Assembly (NCBI RefSeq): GCF_902497555.1
Contig: NZ_CABVGP010000002.1
Coordinates: 2,616,501-2,680,500 of the forward strand
DNA: 64,000 nt
Source of the DNA: Amycolatopsis camponoti
GTDB lineage: Bacteria; Actinomycetota; Actinomycetes; Mycobacteriales; Pseudonocardiaceae
Reading direction: 5' to 3'
Notes under the pieces: generated by a model
The model's database searches: none
Seen by the model: the letters and a program-made list of their open reading frames with translations, nothing else
What the model was told of the DNA's origin: nothing
Part shown: positions 36,776 through 45,092 of the stretch, in pieces
Numbering within the stretch: position 1 is the stretch's first letter
Layout of the letters: every line of letters starts with the position of its first letter
Translations under genes and position numbers: made by a program

Positions 36776-37582
36776 TCAGGCGCCGCGGACCAGGTGGACC
36801 GGGCAGGCCGCGTTGTGCAGCAGGGCCTGACCGGTGGACCCCAAAAGCAGCCCGGGGAACCCACCGCGGCCCCGGGTACCGAGTACGACCAGCTGAGCGG
36901 TCGTGCTGCGCTCGATCAGCTCGCGGCGCGCGTGCGACTGGACCACGACCTCTTCGACCGTCACGCCTTCGGTGTCAAGGTCGCGGAGCCGGTCGGCCGG
37001 CAGCCGGTGCCCGGCATCGGCGAGCGCCGCGCGGTCCGGTTCGCGGGCTTGCGGTTCGTCCGCCGCCGCGTGGATCACGACCAGCGGAGCGTGGCGCGCG
37101 CGGGCCTCGGCGAGCGCGGTCGCGAGGATCCGTGCGCTGGCTTCGCCACCGTCGACCCCGGCGACCACCGGCCGCTCCGCCGCGCCCGGCTCGTCCCAGG
37201 TGTCGCCCCGGACGACAACGGTGTCGCAGGCGGCGTGCGCGCCTGCGGCCGAGGCGACCGAGCCGGCCAGGAGGCCGGTCAGCTTGCCGTGCCCGCTCGA
37301 CCCGACCACGAGCAGCGACGCCGTCCGGGACGCCTTGTGCCGCGGCGGGTTCCGCCGCGGCACAAGGTATCGGCGGCCGCGGACACGCAACACTTCCTTC
37401 ATCTCCCCGGGTGGCGGTATGACACCGCCGGCGAGCAACGCGGGAAAGTCGAGGGCGTACACGATTTCCAGCGGCGCGCCGTGCAGGTGGGCGGTGCGCG
37501 CGGCCCAGCGGACGGCGTCGAGCGACTCGACGGATCCGTCCACTCCGGTGACGATCGGCGGAGTGGCTGCTGCGGCGCTCAT
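36776..37582 (-). CDS. universal stress protein with a shortened first domain
   Basis: A 268-residue tandem universal stress protein. Domain 2 is complete and ends with the ATP-binding loop GTRGRGGFPGLLLGSTGQAL. Domain 1 starts normally (IVTGVDGSVESLDAVRWAAR) and has GSSGHGKLTGLLAGSVASAA. Between them it lacks about 20 residues found in paralogues and instead reads YLVPRRNPPRHKAS, encoded by a perfect 16-bp inverted repeat (37333-37367). A deletion with hairpin formation has therefore altered domain 1. The frame is kept open. Two DosR-like boxes lie 60-100 bases upstream. Confidence 0.85.
   Translation of the reverse strand: MSAAAATPPIVTGVDGSVESLDAVRWAARTAHLHGAPLEIVYALDFPALLAGGVIPPPGEMKEVLRVRGRRYLVPRRNPPRHKASRTASLLVVGSSGHGKLTGLLAGSVASAAGAHAACDTVVVRGDTWDEPGAAERPVVAGVDGGEASARILATALAEARARHAPLVVIHAAADEPQAREPDRAALADAGHRLPADRLRDLDTEGVTVEEVVVQSHARRELIERSTTAQLVVLGTRGRGGFPGLLLGSTGQALLHNAACPVHLVRGA
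37333..37367. repeat. perfect 16-bp inverted repeat inside the USP gene
   Basis: Arms CCTTGTGCCGCGGCGG (37333-37348) and CCGCCGCGGCACAAGG (37352-37367) are exact reverse complements with a three-base loop GTT. It sits where domain 1 of the universal stress protein has lost residues. Confidence 0.9.
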
Positions 37583-37643
37583 GGGCGGCTCCTGACCCGG
37601 TTGTGTATCCCGACCGTAGGCTCGCCGCACGGCCGGGCGCCGC

Positions 37644-37679
37644 AGCCGGAAGTCACCGGCCGGAAGGACTTCCGGCCGC
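37644..37679 (-). promoter_or_regulatory. two DosR/DevR-like boxes upstream of the USP gene
   Basis: AAGGACTTCCGGCCGC (37664-37679) and, on the other strand, GGTGACTTCCGGCT within 37644-37659. They lie 60-100 bases before the USP start at 37582. Confidence 0.5.
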
Positions 37680-37690
37680 AGCCGGGCGGC

Positions 37691-37822
37691 TCAGCCCGCC
37701 TGTTCGCCGACCGGGGTCAGCTCGTCGCGCAGCACGGTCTGCACCACGTCACCGTCGATCGTCTCCCGTTCCTGCAGCCGTGCAGCCAGGGAGTCGAGGG
37801 CCCGGCGGTGCCGGTCAGCAGC
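37691..37822 (-). pseudogene. C-terminal remnant of an FtsH-like protease
   Basis: The minus strand reads RALDSLAARLQERETIDGDV, then VQTVLRDELTPVGEQAG and a stop. The LQERETIDG pattern is the usual end of FtsH-type membrane proteases. Nothing resembling the rest of the protein lies upstream, so this is a leftover of a deleted gene. Confidence 0.45.
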
Positions 37823-37964
37823 GTGGTCGCGCGGCCCTCAGCGGCGGAGCCAGCCGCCGCGGGACCGCCGGGGCGGCTCCGGTTTCGGCGTGGGCGGCGG
37901 TCCGGACCGGGCGGTTCGGGACAGGACGCGGGGCTCCCAGCGGGTCGGGGTGATCGATTCACGA

Positions 37965-37992
37965 CCTTCTTCCCGGCCGGCCGGGAAGAAGG
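37965..37992. repeat. perfect 28-bp palindrome
   Basis: CCTTCTTCCCGGCC is followed at once by its exact reverse complement GGCCGGGAAGAAGG, with no loop. It lies in the divergent spacer between the USP gene (minus) and the alcohol dehydrogenase gene (plus). It may be a dyad operator or a leftover terminator of the lost FtsH-like gene. Confidence 0.85.
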
Positions 37993-38088
37993 GGCGAACG
38001 TCCCCGGTCACGAGGACCACGGCAACTCGCGGCACACCCGCGGGACGGCCATCCTGGCGGGGACGCCGTGACCGCGAGGAGGCCTGCC

Positions 38089-39111
38089 GTGACGAACCTG
38101 CCGACGACGATGACCGCGTGGCGGGTCACCCGGCCCGGACCGATGGCCTCGGGTCCCCTGGACCGGTCGACGGTGCCGGTGCCCCACCCTGCAGCCGGCG
38201 AACTGCTGGTGCGGGTCGTCGTGTGCGGGGTGTGCCGGACGGACTTGCACGTCGCGGAAGGTGATCTGCCGGTTCACCGGCCTGGCGTCACCCCGGGGCA
38301 CGAGGTCGTCGGCGAGGTGGTCGCCCTCGGCGACGGGGTCACCGACTTCGGAGCCGGGGACCGCGTCGGCGTCGCCTGGCTGCGGGGGACTTGCGGGCGC
38401 TGCCGGTATTGCCTGCGCGGCCGGGAGAACCTCTGTCCGGAGTCCCGCTACACGGGCTGGGACGCCGATGGTGGGTACGCGGAGTTCGCGGTGGTCCCGG
38501 CGGCGTACGCGCTGCCGTTGCCCGGCGGCTACTCCGACGACGAGCTCGCGCCGCTGTTGTGCGCCGGGCTGATCGGGTACCACGCCCTGGCGCGGGCGGA
38601 CGTGCCAGAGGGAGGGCGGCTGGGGATCTACGGCTTCGGCGGCAGCGCCCACCTGACCGCGCAGGTGGCCATCGCCCGCGGCGCCACCGTCCACGTGATG
38701 ACCCGGAGTGCCGAGGCCCGCAAGCTCGCGCTGGAGCTGGGCGCCGTCTCAGCCGGGGACGCCGCCGCGCCACCGCCGGAGCCCCTGGATTCGGCGATCC
38801 TTTTCGCGCCGGCCGGTGAGCTGGTCCTGCCTGCGCTTGAAGCACTGGACCGCGGCGGCACGCTGGCGATCGCGGGCATCCACCTGTCCGACGTCCCGCC
38901 GCTGAACTACCAGCAGCACCTGTTCCAGGAACGTCAGGTGCGCAGTGTCACGGCGAACACCCGGGCCGACGCGCGGGAGTTCCTGACCTTCGCCGGAACC
39001 CACCACCTGAGCGTCAGCACGGTGCCGTACGCCCTGGCCGAGGCGGACCAGGCGCTCGAGGACCTGGCGGCGGACCGGGTGAACGGCGCGGCCGTGCTGC
39101 GGGTGAGCTGA
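38089..39111 (+). CDS. adhA: zinc-dependent alcohol dehydrogenase, AdhA-like
   Basis: A 340-residue medium-chain dehydrogenase. Catalytic zinc: [18 protein letters not shown] and GHEVVGEV. Structural zinc: [15 protein letters not shown]. Nucleotide site: [15 protein letters not shown], with a Ser-Ala in place of the usual Leu-Gly pair. The end ([17 protein letters not shown]) matches the AdhA/zinc-binding alcohol dehydrogenase family. GTG 38089 follows GAGGAGG; ATG 38110 is an alternative. It differs clearly from the paralogue at 25328 and probably uses a different alcohol or aldehyde. It stands alone on this strand. Confidence 0.88.
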   Translation: MTNLPTTMTAWRVTRPGPMASGPLDRSTVPVPHPAAGELLVRVVVCGVCRTDLHVAEGDLPVHRPGVTPGHEVVGEVVALGDGVTDFGAGDRVGVAWLRGTCGRCRYCLRGRENLCPESRYTGWDADGGYAEFAVVPAAYALPLPGGYSDDELAPLLCAGLIGYHALARADVPEGGRLGIYGFGGSAHLTAQVAIARGATVHVMTRSAEARKLALELGAVSAGDAAAPPPEPLDSAILFAPAGELVLPALEALDRGGTLAIAGIHLSDVPPLNYQQHLFQERQVRSVTANTRADAREFLTFAGTHHLSVSTVPYALAEADQALEDLAADRVNGAAVLRVS

Positions 39112-39125
39112 AACCAGCCGGACGG

Positions 39126-39476
39126 TCATGGCCGCCCGGCCGGGGTCCGCAGGTGCCGGACGGTCGAGACCAGCCACAGTGCCGCGATCAGCCCGACCAG
39201 CAGGGCGAGCGTGACGCCGTCGCCGGTCACGAGCGTGAAGACGGCGAACAGCAGCGCGGCCGTGCCGAGCGGGGCGCTGAGCCACTTCGCCGCGCCGGTC
39301 CACACCCACGAGCCGAGCACGCAGGCGGCCAGGCCCAGGACCAGTGCGGTGACGGCCATCGCACGAGCCCCGTGCACCCACAGGGCGTTCGCATCGGCCA
39401 GGTAATCGACGTAGAGGGCGATGGTGAACAGGACCGGTACGGTCGCCACCGCGTCTCGCCATTCGCGTTGCACCAC
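39126..39476 (-). CDS. small four-helix membrane protein
   Basis: A 116-residue membrane protein. The GTG at 39476 has AAGGAGG five bases upstream. It has four hydrophobic segments: VATVPVLFTIALYVDYL, AMAVTALVLGLAACVLGSWV, PLGTAALLFAVFTLV and TLALLVGLIAALWLVSTV. The family is not recognised. It shares a divergent promoter region with the USP gene at 39626, with two DosR-like boxes between them, and converges on the alcohol dehydrogenase. Confidence 0.7.
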   Translation of the reverse strand: MVQREWRDAVATVPVLFTIALYVDYLADANALWVHGARAMAVTALVLGLAACVLGSWVWTGAAKWLSAPLGTAALLFAVFTLVTGDGVTLALLVGLIAALWLVSTVRHLRTPAGRP

Positions 39477-39524
39477 GGGAACCTCCTTCCGTTCACGATG
39501 CGACCGTGGCCTGGTCGCCGGGAG

Positions 39525-39560
39525 CTGTCGAAAGTCCCCGGACGCGGGGACGAACGACCG
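39525..39560. promoter_or_regulatory. two DosR/DevR-like boxes in the divergent spacer
   Basis: Box 1 at 39525-39540 reads CGGGGACTTTCGACAG on the minus strand; box 2 at 39545-39560 reads CGGGGACGAACGACCG. They lie between the membrane protein start (39476) and the USP start (39626) and could serve both. Confidence 0.5.
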
Positions 39561-39625
39561 CATCCGCCGGGCACAGGCGCGTCCTACCGTCGGTTCGGAA
39601 GCCCCGGAACCGGAGGAAACACGTC

Positions 39626-40510
39626 ATGAGCGCAACCGGAAACCCGCCGATCGTCGTCGCCGTGGACGGTTCGGAGACCGCCGCGGCGGCCGCATTGTGG
39701 GCGGCTGGGGAAGCAGCCTGCCGGCACGCGTCCCTGCTCATCTACACCGCCTACGGCTACGAAGACGCCGCGTTCGGCGGCAAGATGTACCCGCCGTCCG
39801 ACTGGCTCGCCATCAAGGAAGCCGAAGCGGACCGGCTGCTGCGGCAGACCCGGGCCACGCTCGAGGCCGCCGTGCCGGGGTTGGCGATCGCGACCGAGGC
39901 GAGTGACCGCGGCCCGGTTCCGGGCCTGCTCGAAGTCTCGGAGCGAGCCCGGATCCTCGTCACCGGCGAGCCGGTCGGGGCGATCGCGGGCCTGTTCAGC
40001 GGCTCGCCCGACGTCGACCTCGCCGCCAGGGCGCATTGCCCGGTAGTCACGGTGCGAGGCTCGGAGAAGGCCGACGGCCCGGTGGTCGTGGGCGCCGACG
40101 GCAGCCCGCTGAGCGAAGCGGCGATCGCCTGGGCTTTCGAGGAGGCTTCGATCCGCAATGCCCCGCTCGTTGCGCTGTACACCTGGCACGACGGCGACAC
40201 CGCCGGCCTGTTCAGCGACGGCAACGTCGCCTTCCAGGGCGAATCCCTTCAGGACTCCGGCCGGCGACTGCTCGCGCAGCGGCTGGCGGGCTGGCAAGAG
40301 AAGTACCCGGACGTCCAGGTCGAGCGCCGCGTCGAGCACGACAAGTCCCGCGCTCGTCTCCTCGACTGGAGCCGGGACGCACAGCTGGTCGTCGTCGGCA
40401 GCCGGGGCCGCGGTGGCTTCACCGGGCTGGTGCTCGGCTCGACGAGCCAGGCCCTGCTCCACCACGCGGCTTGCCCCGTGATGGTCGTCCGTACCGAAAA
40501 GGAGATGTGA
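39626..40510 (+). CDS. universal stress protein, tandem domains
   Basis: A 294-residue stress protein with two USP domains. Domain 2 has an intact ATP loop (GSRGRGGFTGLVLGSTSQAL, near the end). Domain 1 has a degenerate one (VTGEPVGAIAGLFSGSPDVD), so probably only domain 2 binds ATP. The ATG at 39626 is preceded by CGGAGG. The CBS-BON gene starts two bases after the stop, so these two form an operon. A similar USP and CBS-BON pairing occurs at 46858/47684 and, in reverse order, at 51851/52459. Confidence 0.9.
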   Translation: MSATGNPPIVVAVDGSETAAAAALWAAGEAACRHASLLIYTAYGYEDAAFGGKMYPPSDWLAIKEAEADRLLRQTRATLEAAVPGLAIATEASDRGPVPGLLEVSERARILVTGEPVGAIAGLFSGSPDVDLAARAHCPVVTVRGSEKADGPVVVGADGSPLSEAAIAWAFEEASIRNAPLVALYTWHDGDTAGLFSDGNVAFQGESLQDSGRRLLAQRLAGWQEKYPDVQVERRVEHDKSRARLLDWSRDAQLVVVGSRGRGGFTGLVLGSTSQALLHHAACPVMVVRTEKEM

Positions 40511-40512
40511 AG

Positions 40513-41148
40513 ATGAACGTCGGCAGGGTTTCCGCGGTGATGACCGCCGATCCGATCACTGTTTCCGCGCAGACGCCCTTCAAGGACATCGCCCAGCTGC
40601 TCACCGGCAATGGGATCAGCGCCGTCGGGGTGGTCGACAAGACCGGCGCCTTGGTCGGTGTCGTTTCGGAGGCGGACCTCCTGCCGCACTTGTGGGAGGA
40701 CCGCAAACCCCGGTGGCGCGACCGCCGGCTGGCCCGCAAGGCCACGGCGTGCGTCGCGAAGGACCTGATGACCAGCCCCGCCGTCACGATCGACGCCGAG
40801 GCGACGCTCGCCGCGGCCGCCGCGCAGTTCGCGCGCACCGGCGTGCGCCGGTTGTTCGTGCTGCGCAACGGAAAGGTGGCGGGCGTGCTGGCACGCCGTG
40901 ACCTGGTGGCGGTCTTCACCCGCGGCGACGGCGACCTCGAGCGCGAGGTCAGCGAACGGGTGCTGCGGGATCAGCTCGGTCTCGGGCCGGACCGGGTCCG
41001 CATCGAGGTGCGGGCCGGGATCGTCACGGTCGTCGGCCGGGTGGAGCGCCGCAGCGACATCGACCCGGTGACCCGGCTGATCGAGGAGCTGTCCGGGGTG
41101 GTCGAGGTGCGCAACCGCCTGGACTACGTCTGGAACGACGTGGCTTGA
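40513..41148 (+). CDS. CBS-pair and BON domain protein
   Basis: A 211-residue protein. Two CBS repeats (VSAVMTADPITVSAQTPFKD, GVVSEADLLPHLWED; then VAKDLMTSPAVTIDAEATLA, GVLARRDLVAVFTR) form one adenine-nucleotide-sensing unit. A C-terminal BON domain follows (LGLGPDRVRIEVRAGIVTVV then GRVERRSDIDPV). The domain order is the same as in the DosR-associated CBS proteins. It is expressed from the USP promoter; its ribosome site AAGGAG lies in the last USP codons. A strong hairpin follows 10 bases after its stop. Confidence 0.88.
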   Translation: MNVGRVSAVMTADPITVSAQTPFKDIAQLLTGNGISAVGVVDKTGALVGVVSEADLLPHLWEDRKPRWRDRRLARKATACVAKDLMTSPAVTIDAEATLAAAAAQFARTGVRRLFVLRNGKVAGVLARRDLVAVFTRGDGDLEREVSERVLRDQLGLGPDRVRIEVRAGIVTVVGRVERRSDIDPVTRLIEELSGVVEVRNRLDYVWNDVA

Positions 41149-41157
41149 ACCGCCTAG

Positions 41158-41196
41158 GAGGAGGGCCGCCGTCCTACGAGGACGGCGGCCCTCCTC
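41158..41196 (+). terminator. strong hairpin after the USP/CBS operon
   Basis: Arms of 17 bases (41158-41174 and 41180-41196) pair perfectly around the loop TACGA. There is no T-tract, which is normal for actinomycete terminators. It begins 10 bases after the CBS-BON stop. Confidence 0.8.
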
Positions 41197-41441
41197 GTAG
41201 GCAACGTGTTCAGTGCTCGTCGCGCGGCGGGTTCGGATCATGTCCCTTCGGGGAAGTGTCCTTTCGCGCGTGGGCACTTGCTCGGCTCACACCGGTTTCT
41301 TTACTTCCCAACCACGTTCGGGGTTCGGCACCACGTGGCGGTCCTTCTCACTCATGCCGACATGTATTCCGGTGGCAGGTGCCTCCGATGCGGTCGGCGG
41401 TCAGCGCGTCGTTCCTTGAGGTTCGTGGGAATCCCTCCGTA
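41197..41441. other. 245-base spacer downstream of two converging operons
   Basis: The spacer lies between the hairpin and the end of the nitroreductase gene. Its sequence is less GC-biased than coding DNA nearby and no gene is seen. Confidence 0.4.
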
Positions 41442-42452
41442 CTACCGGCCGCGCAGCTCGGCCGGAACCGGAAGCCCCACGCCGTACGGGTGGGCGAGCG
41501 GCCGCAGCACCTCGCCGATCGGGCGCCGCGGGGTCGCCGGCAGCGGTGCCGCACCTTCGGGGAGGTATCCGATCCGCACGACGAGCTGGGGTTCCAATGC
41601 ACCGCCGAGGACGCAGTCGCGGACCAGGCCGCGCGTGCTCGTCAGCTCCAAGGGCTCGGTGATCAGGCAGGACGCGAGGTTCAGCCGGGTCGCGGTCAGC
41701 AGCACCGCGCCGGCCGCTTCGCCCGCGCGGATCCGGTCGGCCGGTTCGTCGTTCCTGGTGGCGAGCACGGTCAGGACCGCACCGTCCGATTCTGCGGTGT
41801 CGGCGAGCTGTGCGTCGGCGAAGTCGCGGACGCGCGGTGCGGAGGCGACCGCCTGGACCGCGTTCTGCGCCGGCACACCGTCGGGGCTGTAGCGCCGGCC
41901 GCTCCAGGTCGCGAGTTCGGTGCCGTAGTCCGCGTCGGCCCGGTGCAGTTCCTGGGCCGCCACGGCCGCGCCGGTCAACGCCGACAGCTGCGAAGGGGCG
42001 TCGAGGAAACGCAACAGCGCGCCGTGGTCGGTGGCGCTCTTCGCGAGGAACACCTCGTCGCGCACCAGCAGCGGGCGCCCGGCGAACCGGCGGCGGTCCG
42101 ACCGGCGGCGAGGGATCGCCGCGGCCAGGGCGATGTCGCCGTCGCGGGTGTCGTGCGGGACCAGCACGATCCGGGCCAGCACACCGGGCTCGGGCAGCCG
42201 CTCGATCCGGGCCGCCCAGCCGAGCGCGGCAGCCGCGACGGCGAAGTGGTGCAGCACGCATCCACAGCTGACGAGCAGGTCGCGCCCGTCGGGATCGGTG
42301 TTCCGCAGGTGACGGCCGGCGTCGGCGCGCAGCTCGGCCGTGCGGCCGCTGAACCGCCAGTCCCAGGGCTGGGTGTTGTGCACCGACGGTGCGCGGACAG
42401 CCAGTGCGATGGCCGCCCTCACCGTGTACGCGTCGGGTAGGTACTGGTCCAT
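41442..42452 (-). CDS. Acg-family nitroreductase-like protein (1 of 3)
   Basis: A 336-residue protein of the Acg/Rv3131 type, a duplicated nitroreductase fold found in dormancy regulons. Family marks: LAVRAPSVHNTQPWDWRF near the start, RNTDPDGRDLLVSCGCVLHH, AIPRRRSDRRRFAGRPL, and LGGALEPQLVVRIGYLPEG near the end. In relatives the FMN is poorly bound or absent and the protein may store or sequester flavin. ATG 42452 follows GAGGAGG. The gene is divergent from the metal ATPase, with a DosR-like box between them. Confidence 0.87.
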   Translation of the reverse strand: MDQYLPDAYTVRAAIALAVRAPSVHNTQPWDWRFSGRTAELRADAGRHLRNTDPDGRDLLVSCGCVLHHFAVAAAALGWAARIERLPEPGVLARIVLVPHDTRDGDIALAAAIPRRRSDRRRFAGRPLLVRDEVFLAKSATDHGALLRFLDAPSQLSALTGAAVAAQELHRADADYGTELATWSGRRYSPDGVPAQNAVQAVASAPRVRDFADAQLADTAESDGAVLTVLATRNDEPADRIRAGEAAGAVLLTATRLNLASCLITEPLELTSTRGLVRDCVLGGALEPQLVVRIGYLPEGAAPLPATPRRPIGEVLRPLAHPYGVGLPVPAELRGR

Positions 42453-42543
42453 CGCTTCCTCCTCGGATCGAGTTGTCTCCATGCTCGCCGGGGCGACGGC
42501 GGCCTCCCAGAGCCGAAGTGCTTCGCCCCCCAGGCCGGGGTTG

Positions 42544-42559
42544 AGGCCCTTGGACTCTT
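42544..42559. promoter_or_regulatory. DosR/DevR-like box in the divergent spacer
   Basis: AGGCCCTTGGACTCTT lies between the nitroreductase start (42452) and the ATPase start (42618). Confidence 0.4.
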
Positions 42560-42617
42560 TTCCGCTCGCGGCGGGCGGCCGACCCTGGACGTCCGATCCG
42601 TCCGCCGGGAGGAAGCC

Positions 42618-44924
42618 GTGCCGCACCCGACCGATCCGCTCGCCCACGCGGAGAAGGCCAGCCCGTCGAGGCTGCGCGAGGTCGCGCTGCTCGCGGCGGT
42701 CCTGGTCCTCGTGGCCGCCGGCGGAGCCGCGTGGTGGGCGGGCGCGGACACCGCCGCCAACGTCGTGTGGGCGACCGCGGACGCCGTCACGCTGGTGCCG
42801 GCGGTGGTGTGGGTCGCGGCCGACTTACGCGCCCGCCGCTGGGGTGCCGACCTGCTCGCCGTCCTCGCTCTGGCGGCCACCGTGGCGGTCGGGGAGTACC
42901 TGGCCGGCGCGATCGTCGCGGCGATGGTCGCCACCGGCCGGGTGCTGGAGGCCGGTGCGAGGCGGCGGGCGAGCCGGAACCTCACGGCGCTGCTGGACCG
43001 CGCGCCGCGCGTGACCCACCTGCGCACTGAAACCGGGCACGAGACGGTGCCGGTCGACGTCGTGCGGCCCGGGCAGCTGATCGTCGTGCTGCCGGGCGAG
43101 GTGGTGCCGGTCGACGGCGTGCTTCCCAACGGCGGCACCTTCGACGAGTCGGCGCTGACCGGCGAGCCCCTGCCGGTGTCCCGGCCCGCGGGTGACACCG
43201 TCCACAGCGGAGTGGTGAACGCCGGGGCAGCGGTCGAGGTGCGGGCGAGCGCGGCGGCCACCGACAGCGCTTACGCCGGTGTCGTGCGCCTCGCCGAGCA
43301 GGCCGCGGCCCGCACCGCGCGAGTGGCCCGGGTCGCCGACCGCGTCGCGATTTGGTTCCTGCCTGCGTCCCTGCTGATCGCCGCGCTGGCCTGGGCACTG
43401 ACCGGGGAAGCCGGGCGCGCGGTCGCCGTGCTGGTGACCGCGACGCCGTGCCCGCTGCTGCTGGCCGTCCCGATCGCGGTCACCGGCGGTATGTCCCGGG
43501 CGTCGAAGGCGGGCGTGGTCGTCAAGGACGGCGCGGCGCTCGAAGCCCTGGGCCGGGCCGCGGTGCTGCTGATGGACAAGACCGGCACCGTCACGCGGGG
43601 CCGGCCCGAGATCACCGACGTCGTCTGCGCGCCGGGCCACGACGTGACCGAGGTCCTCGAGCACGCCGCCGGGGTGGAGCAGTACTCGCCGCACGTGCTG
43701 GCCGCGGCTGTGGTGCGAGCCGCGGCCGCGGCCGGCGTCGGTCCGGCCCCGGCCGAGGACGTTTCGGAACAGCCGGGCTCCGGCGTCGGGGGCCGGGTCC
43801 GCGGCCGCCGGGTCAGCGTGGGCCGCCCGCCCTCGGGGACGGACCTGCCGGCCTGGGCGCTCGGCGCGGCCCGTCGTGGCCGGCTCGACCTCGCCTCCGT
43901 GCTGTGGGTCGAGTTCGACGGCGAGCCCGTCGCGGCGCTGCTGGCGAAGGACCCGATCCGGGCCGATGCCGCCCGGACGATGCGCCGGCTGCGTGCGGCC
44001 GGGATCGGCGAGATCCGGCTGCTCACCGGCGACCGGGTGGACAACGCGCGCGAGGTGGCCGCGATGCTCGGCCTCGATGCCGTCCACGCCGAGGTCACCC
44101 CGGCGGAGAAGGTTCGAGCGGTCGAAGCCGCGAGCACGTTCGGGGTGACCGTGATGACCGGGGACGGCGTCAACGACGCGCCCGCGCTGGCCGCCGCGGA
44201 CGTCGGTGTCGCGCTTGGCTCCCGGGGTGCCACCGCGGCGGCGCAGGCCGCGGATGCGGTGATCCTCGACGACCGGCTGGACCGGCTCGCCGACGCCGCG
44301 GAGATCGCCCGCCGCTCGCGACGGCTCGCGGTGCAGAGCGCCGTGGCCGGGACACTGCTGTCGATCGTGGCCATGCTCGCCGCTGCCGGGGGCTTCCTGG
44401 TGCCGGTCGCCGGGGCGCTGGTGCAGGAGGCCATCGACGTCGCGGTGATCTTGAACGCGTTGCGCGCGCTGCGGGGCGCGAAGCCCGGCGGCCCGGCACC
44501 GGCCGGGCTGGTCCGGCGGTTCGAATCCGAGCACGAGCGCCTGCTGCCCGCACGGATCGCGGTCCGGCAGGCGGCCGACGCGCTGGCCGGCGGCGCGACG
44601 CCGGCCGCGGACCAGGCCGCCCGCACGGCGGCACGGCTGCTGACCGAGCAGTTGCTGCCGCACGAAGAGGCCGAGGAGTCCGAGCTGTACCCGGCGCTGG
44701 CCCGAGCGCTGGGCGGCCTCGAGGGCACGGTCACGATGAGCCGCGAGCACGCCGAGATCGGCCGGCTCGCCCGCCGGCTGGGGCGGCACCTCGCGGAGGC
44801 GCCGGACGGGATCCAGCCCGACCAGGTCGACGACCTCCGGGCCACGCTCTACGGGCTGGACGCCGTGTTGACGTTGCACTTCGCGCAGGAGGAGGAAGCG
44901 TATTTCACGCTTCCGTCGGCCTGA
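42618..44924 (+). CDS. P1B-5-like metal ATPase with a C-terminal hemerythrin domain
   Basis: A 768-residue heavy-metal ATPase. The metal site in the membrane is TPCP (276-279), the mark of the P1B-5 group, rather than CPC or SPC. The actuator motif is ESALTGEPLPV, the phosphorylation site is DKTGTVTRG (Asp 320), and the hinge is TGDGVNDAPAL. After the last helices, residues about 630-768 form a hemerythrin-like domain with ligands in SEHERLLP, LPHEEAEESELYP, SREHAEIG and LHFAQEEEA. Hemerythrin tails are known for P1B-5 ATPases and may sense iron or oxygen. The GTG start follows GGGAGG. The transported metal (Fe2+, Ni2+ or Co2+) is inferred. Confidence 0.87.
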   Translation: MPHPTDPLAHAEKASPSRLREVALLAAVLVLVAAGGAAWWAGADTAANVVWATADAVTLVPAVVWVAADLRARRWGADLLAVLALAATVAVGEYLAGAIVAAMVATGRVLEAGARRRASRNLTALLDRAPRVTHLRTETGHETVPVDVVRPGQLIVVLPGEVVPVDGVLPNGGTFDESALTGEPLPVSRPAGDTVHSGVVNAGAAVEVRASAAATDSAYAGVVRLAEQAAARTARVARVADRVAIWFLPASLLIAALAWALTGEAGRAVAVLVTATPCPLLLAVPIAVTGGMSRASKAGVVVKDGAALEALGRAAVLLMDKTGTVTRGRPEITDVVCAPGHDVTEVLEHAAGVEQYSPHVLAAAVVRAAAAAGVGPAPAEDVSEQPGSGVGGRVRGRRVSVGRPPSGTDLPAWALGAARRGRLDLASVLWVEFDGEPVAALLAKDPIRADAARTMRRLRAAGIGEIRLLTGDRVDNAREVAAMLGLDAVHAEVTPAEKVRAVEAASTFGVTVMTGDGVNDAPALAAADVGVALGSRGATAAAQAADAVILDDRLDRLADAAEIARRSRRLAVQSAVAGTLLSIVAMLAAAGGFLVPVAGALVQEAIDVAVILNALRALRGAKPGGPAPAGLVRRFESEHERLLPARIAVRQAADALAGGATPAADQAARTAARLLTEQLLPHEEAEESELYPALARALGGLEGTVTMSREHAEIGRLARRLGRHLAEAPDGIQPDQVDDLRATLYGLDAVLTLHFAQEEEAYFTLPSA

Positions 44925-45018
44925 GCGCACCGGCGGACCCTGCCGGCTGGGCGCCCGGACAGAAGGTGGCTCGCGTGCTCCCGCGTGCGGGCGCGGGAGG
45001 GCCGCAGCGCCTCCGACG

Positions 45019-45035
45019 AAAGGACCAAAGGCCCC
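45019..45035 (-). promoter_or_regulatory. DosR/DevR-like box upstream of ppk2
   Basis: On the minus strand GGGGCCTTTGGTCCTTT, a close match to the consensus palindrome, 58 bases before the ppk2 start. Confidence 0.55.
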
Positions 45036-45092
45036 AGCGGCGCCGACGTCCGGCCGCAGCCCGCTGCGAGTCCGGTTTCGTAGCGTCGAGGT

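Noticed and set aside
37644..37679. GC-rich inverted repeat as a terminator
   Set aside because: It lies upstream, not downstream, of the USP gene and matches the recurrent DosR-like pattern better.
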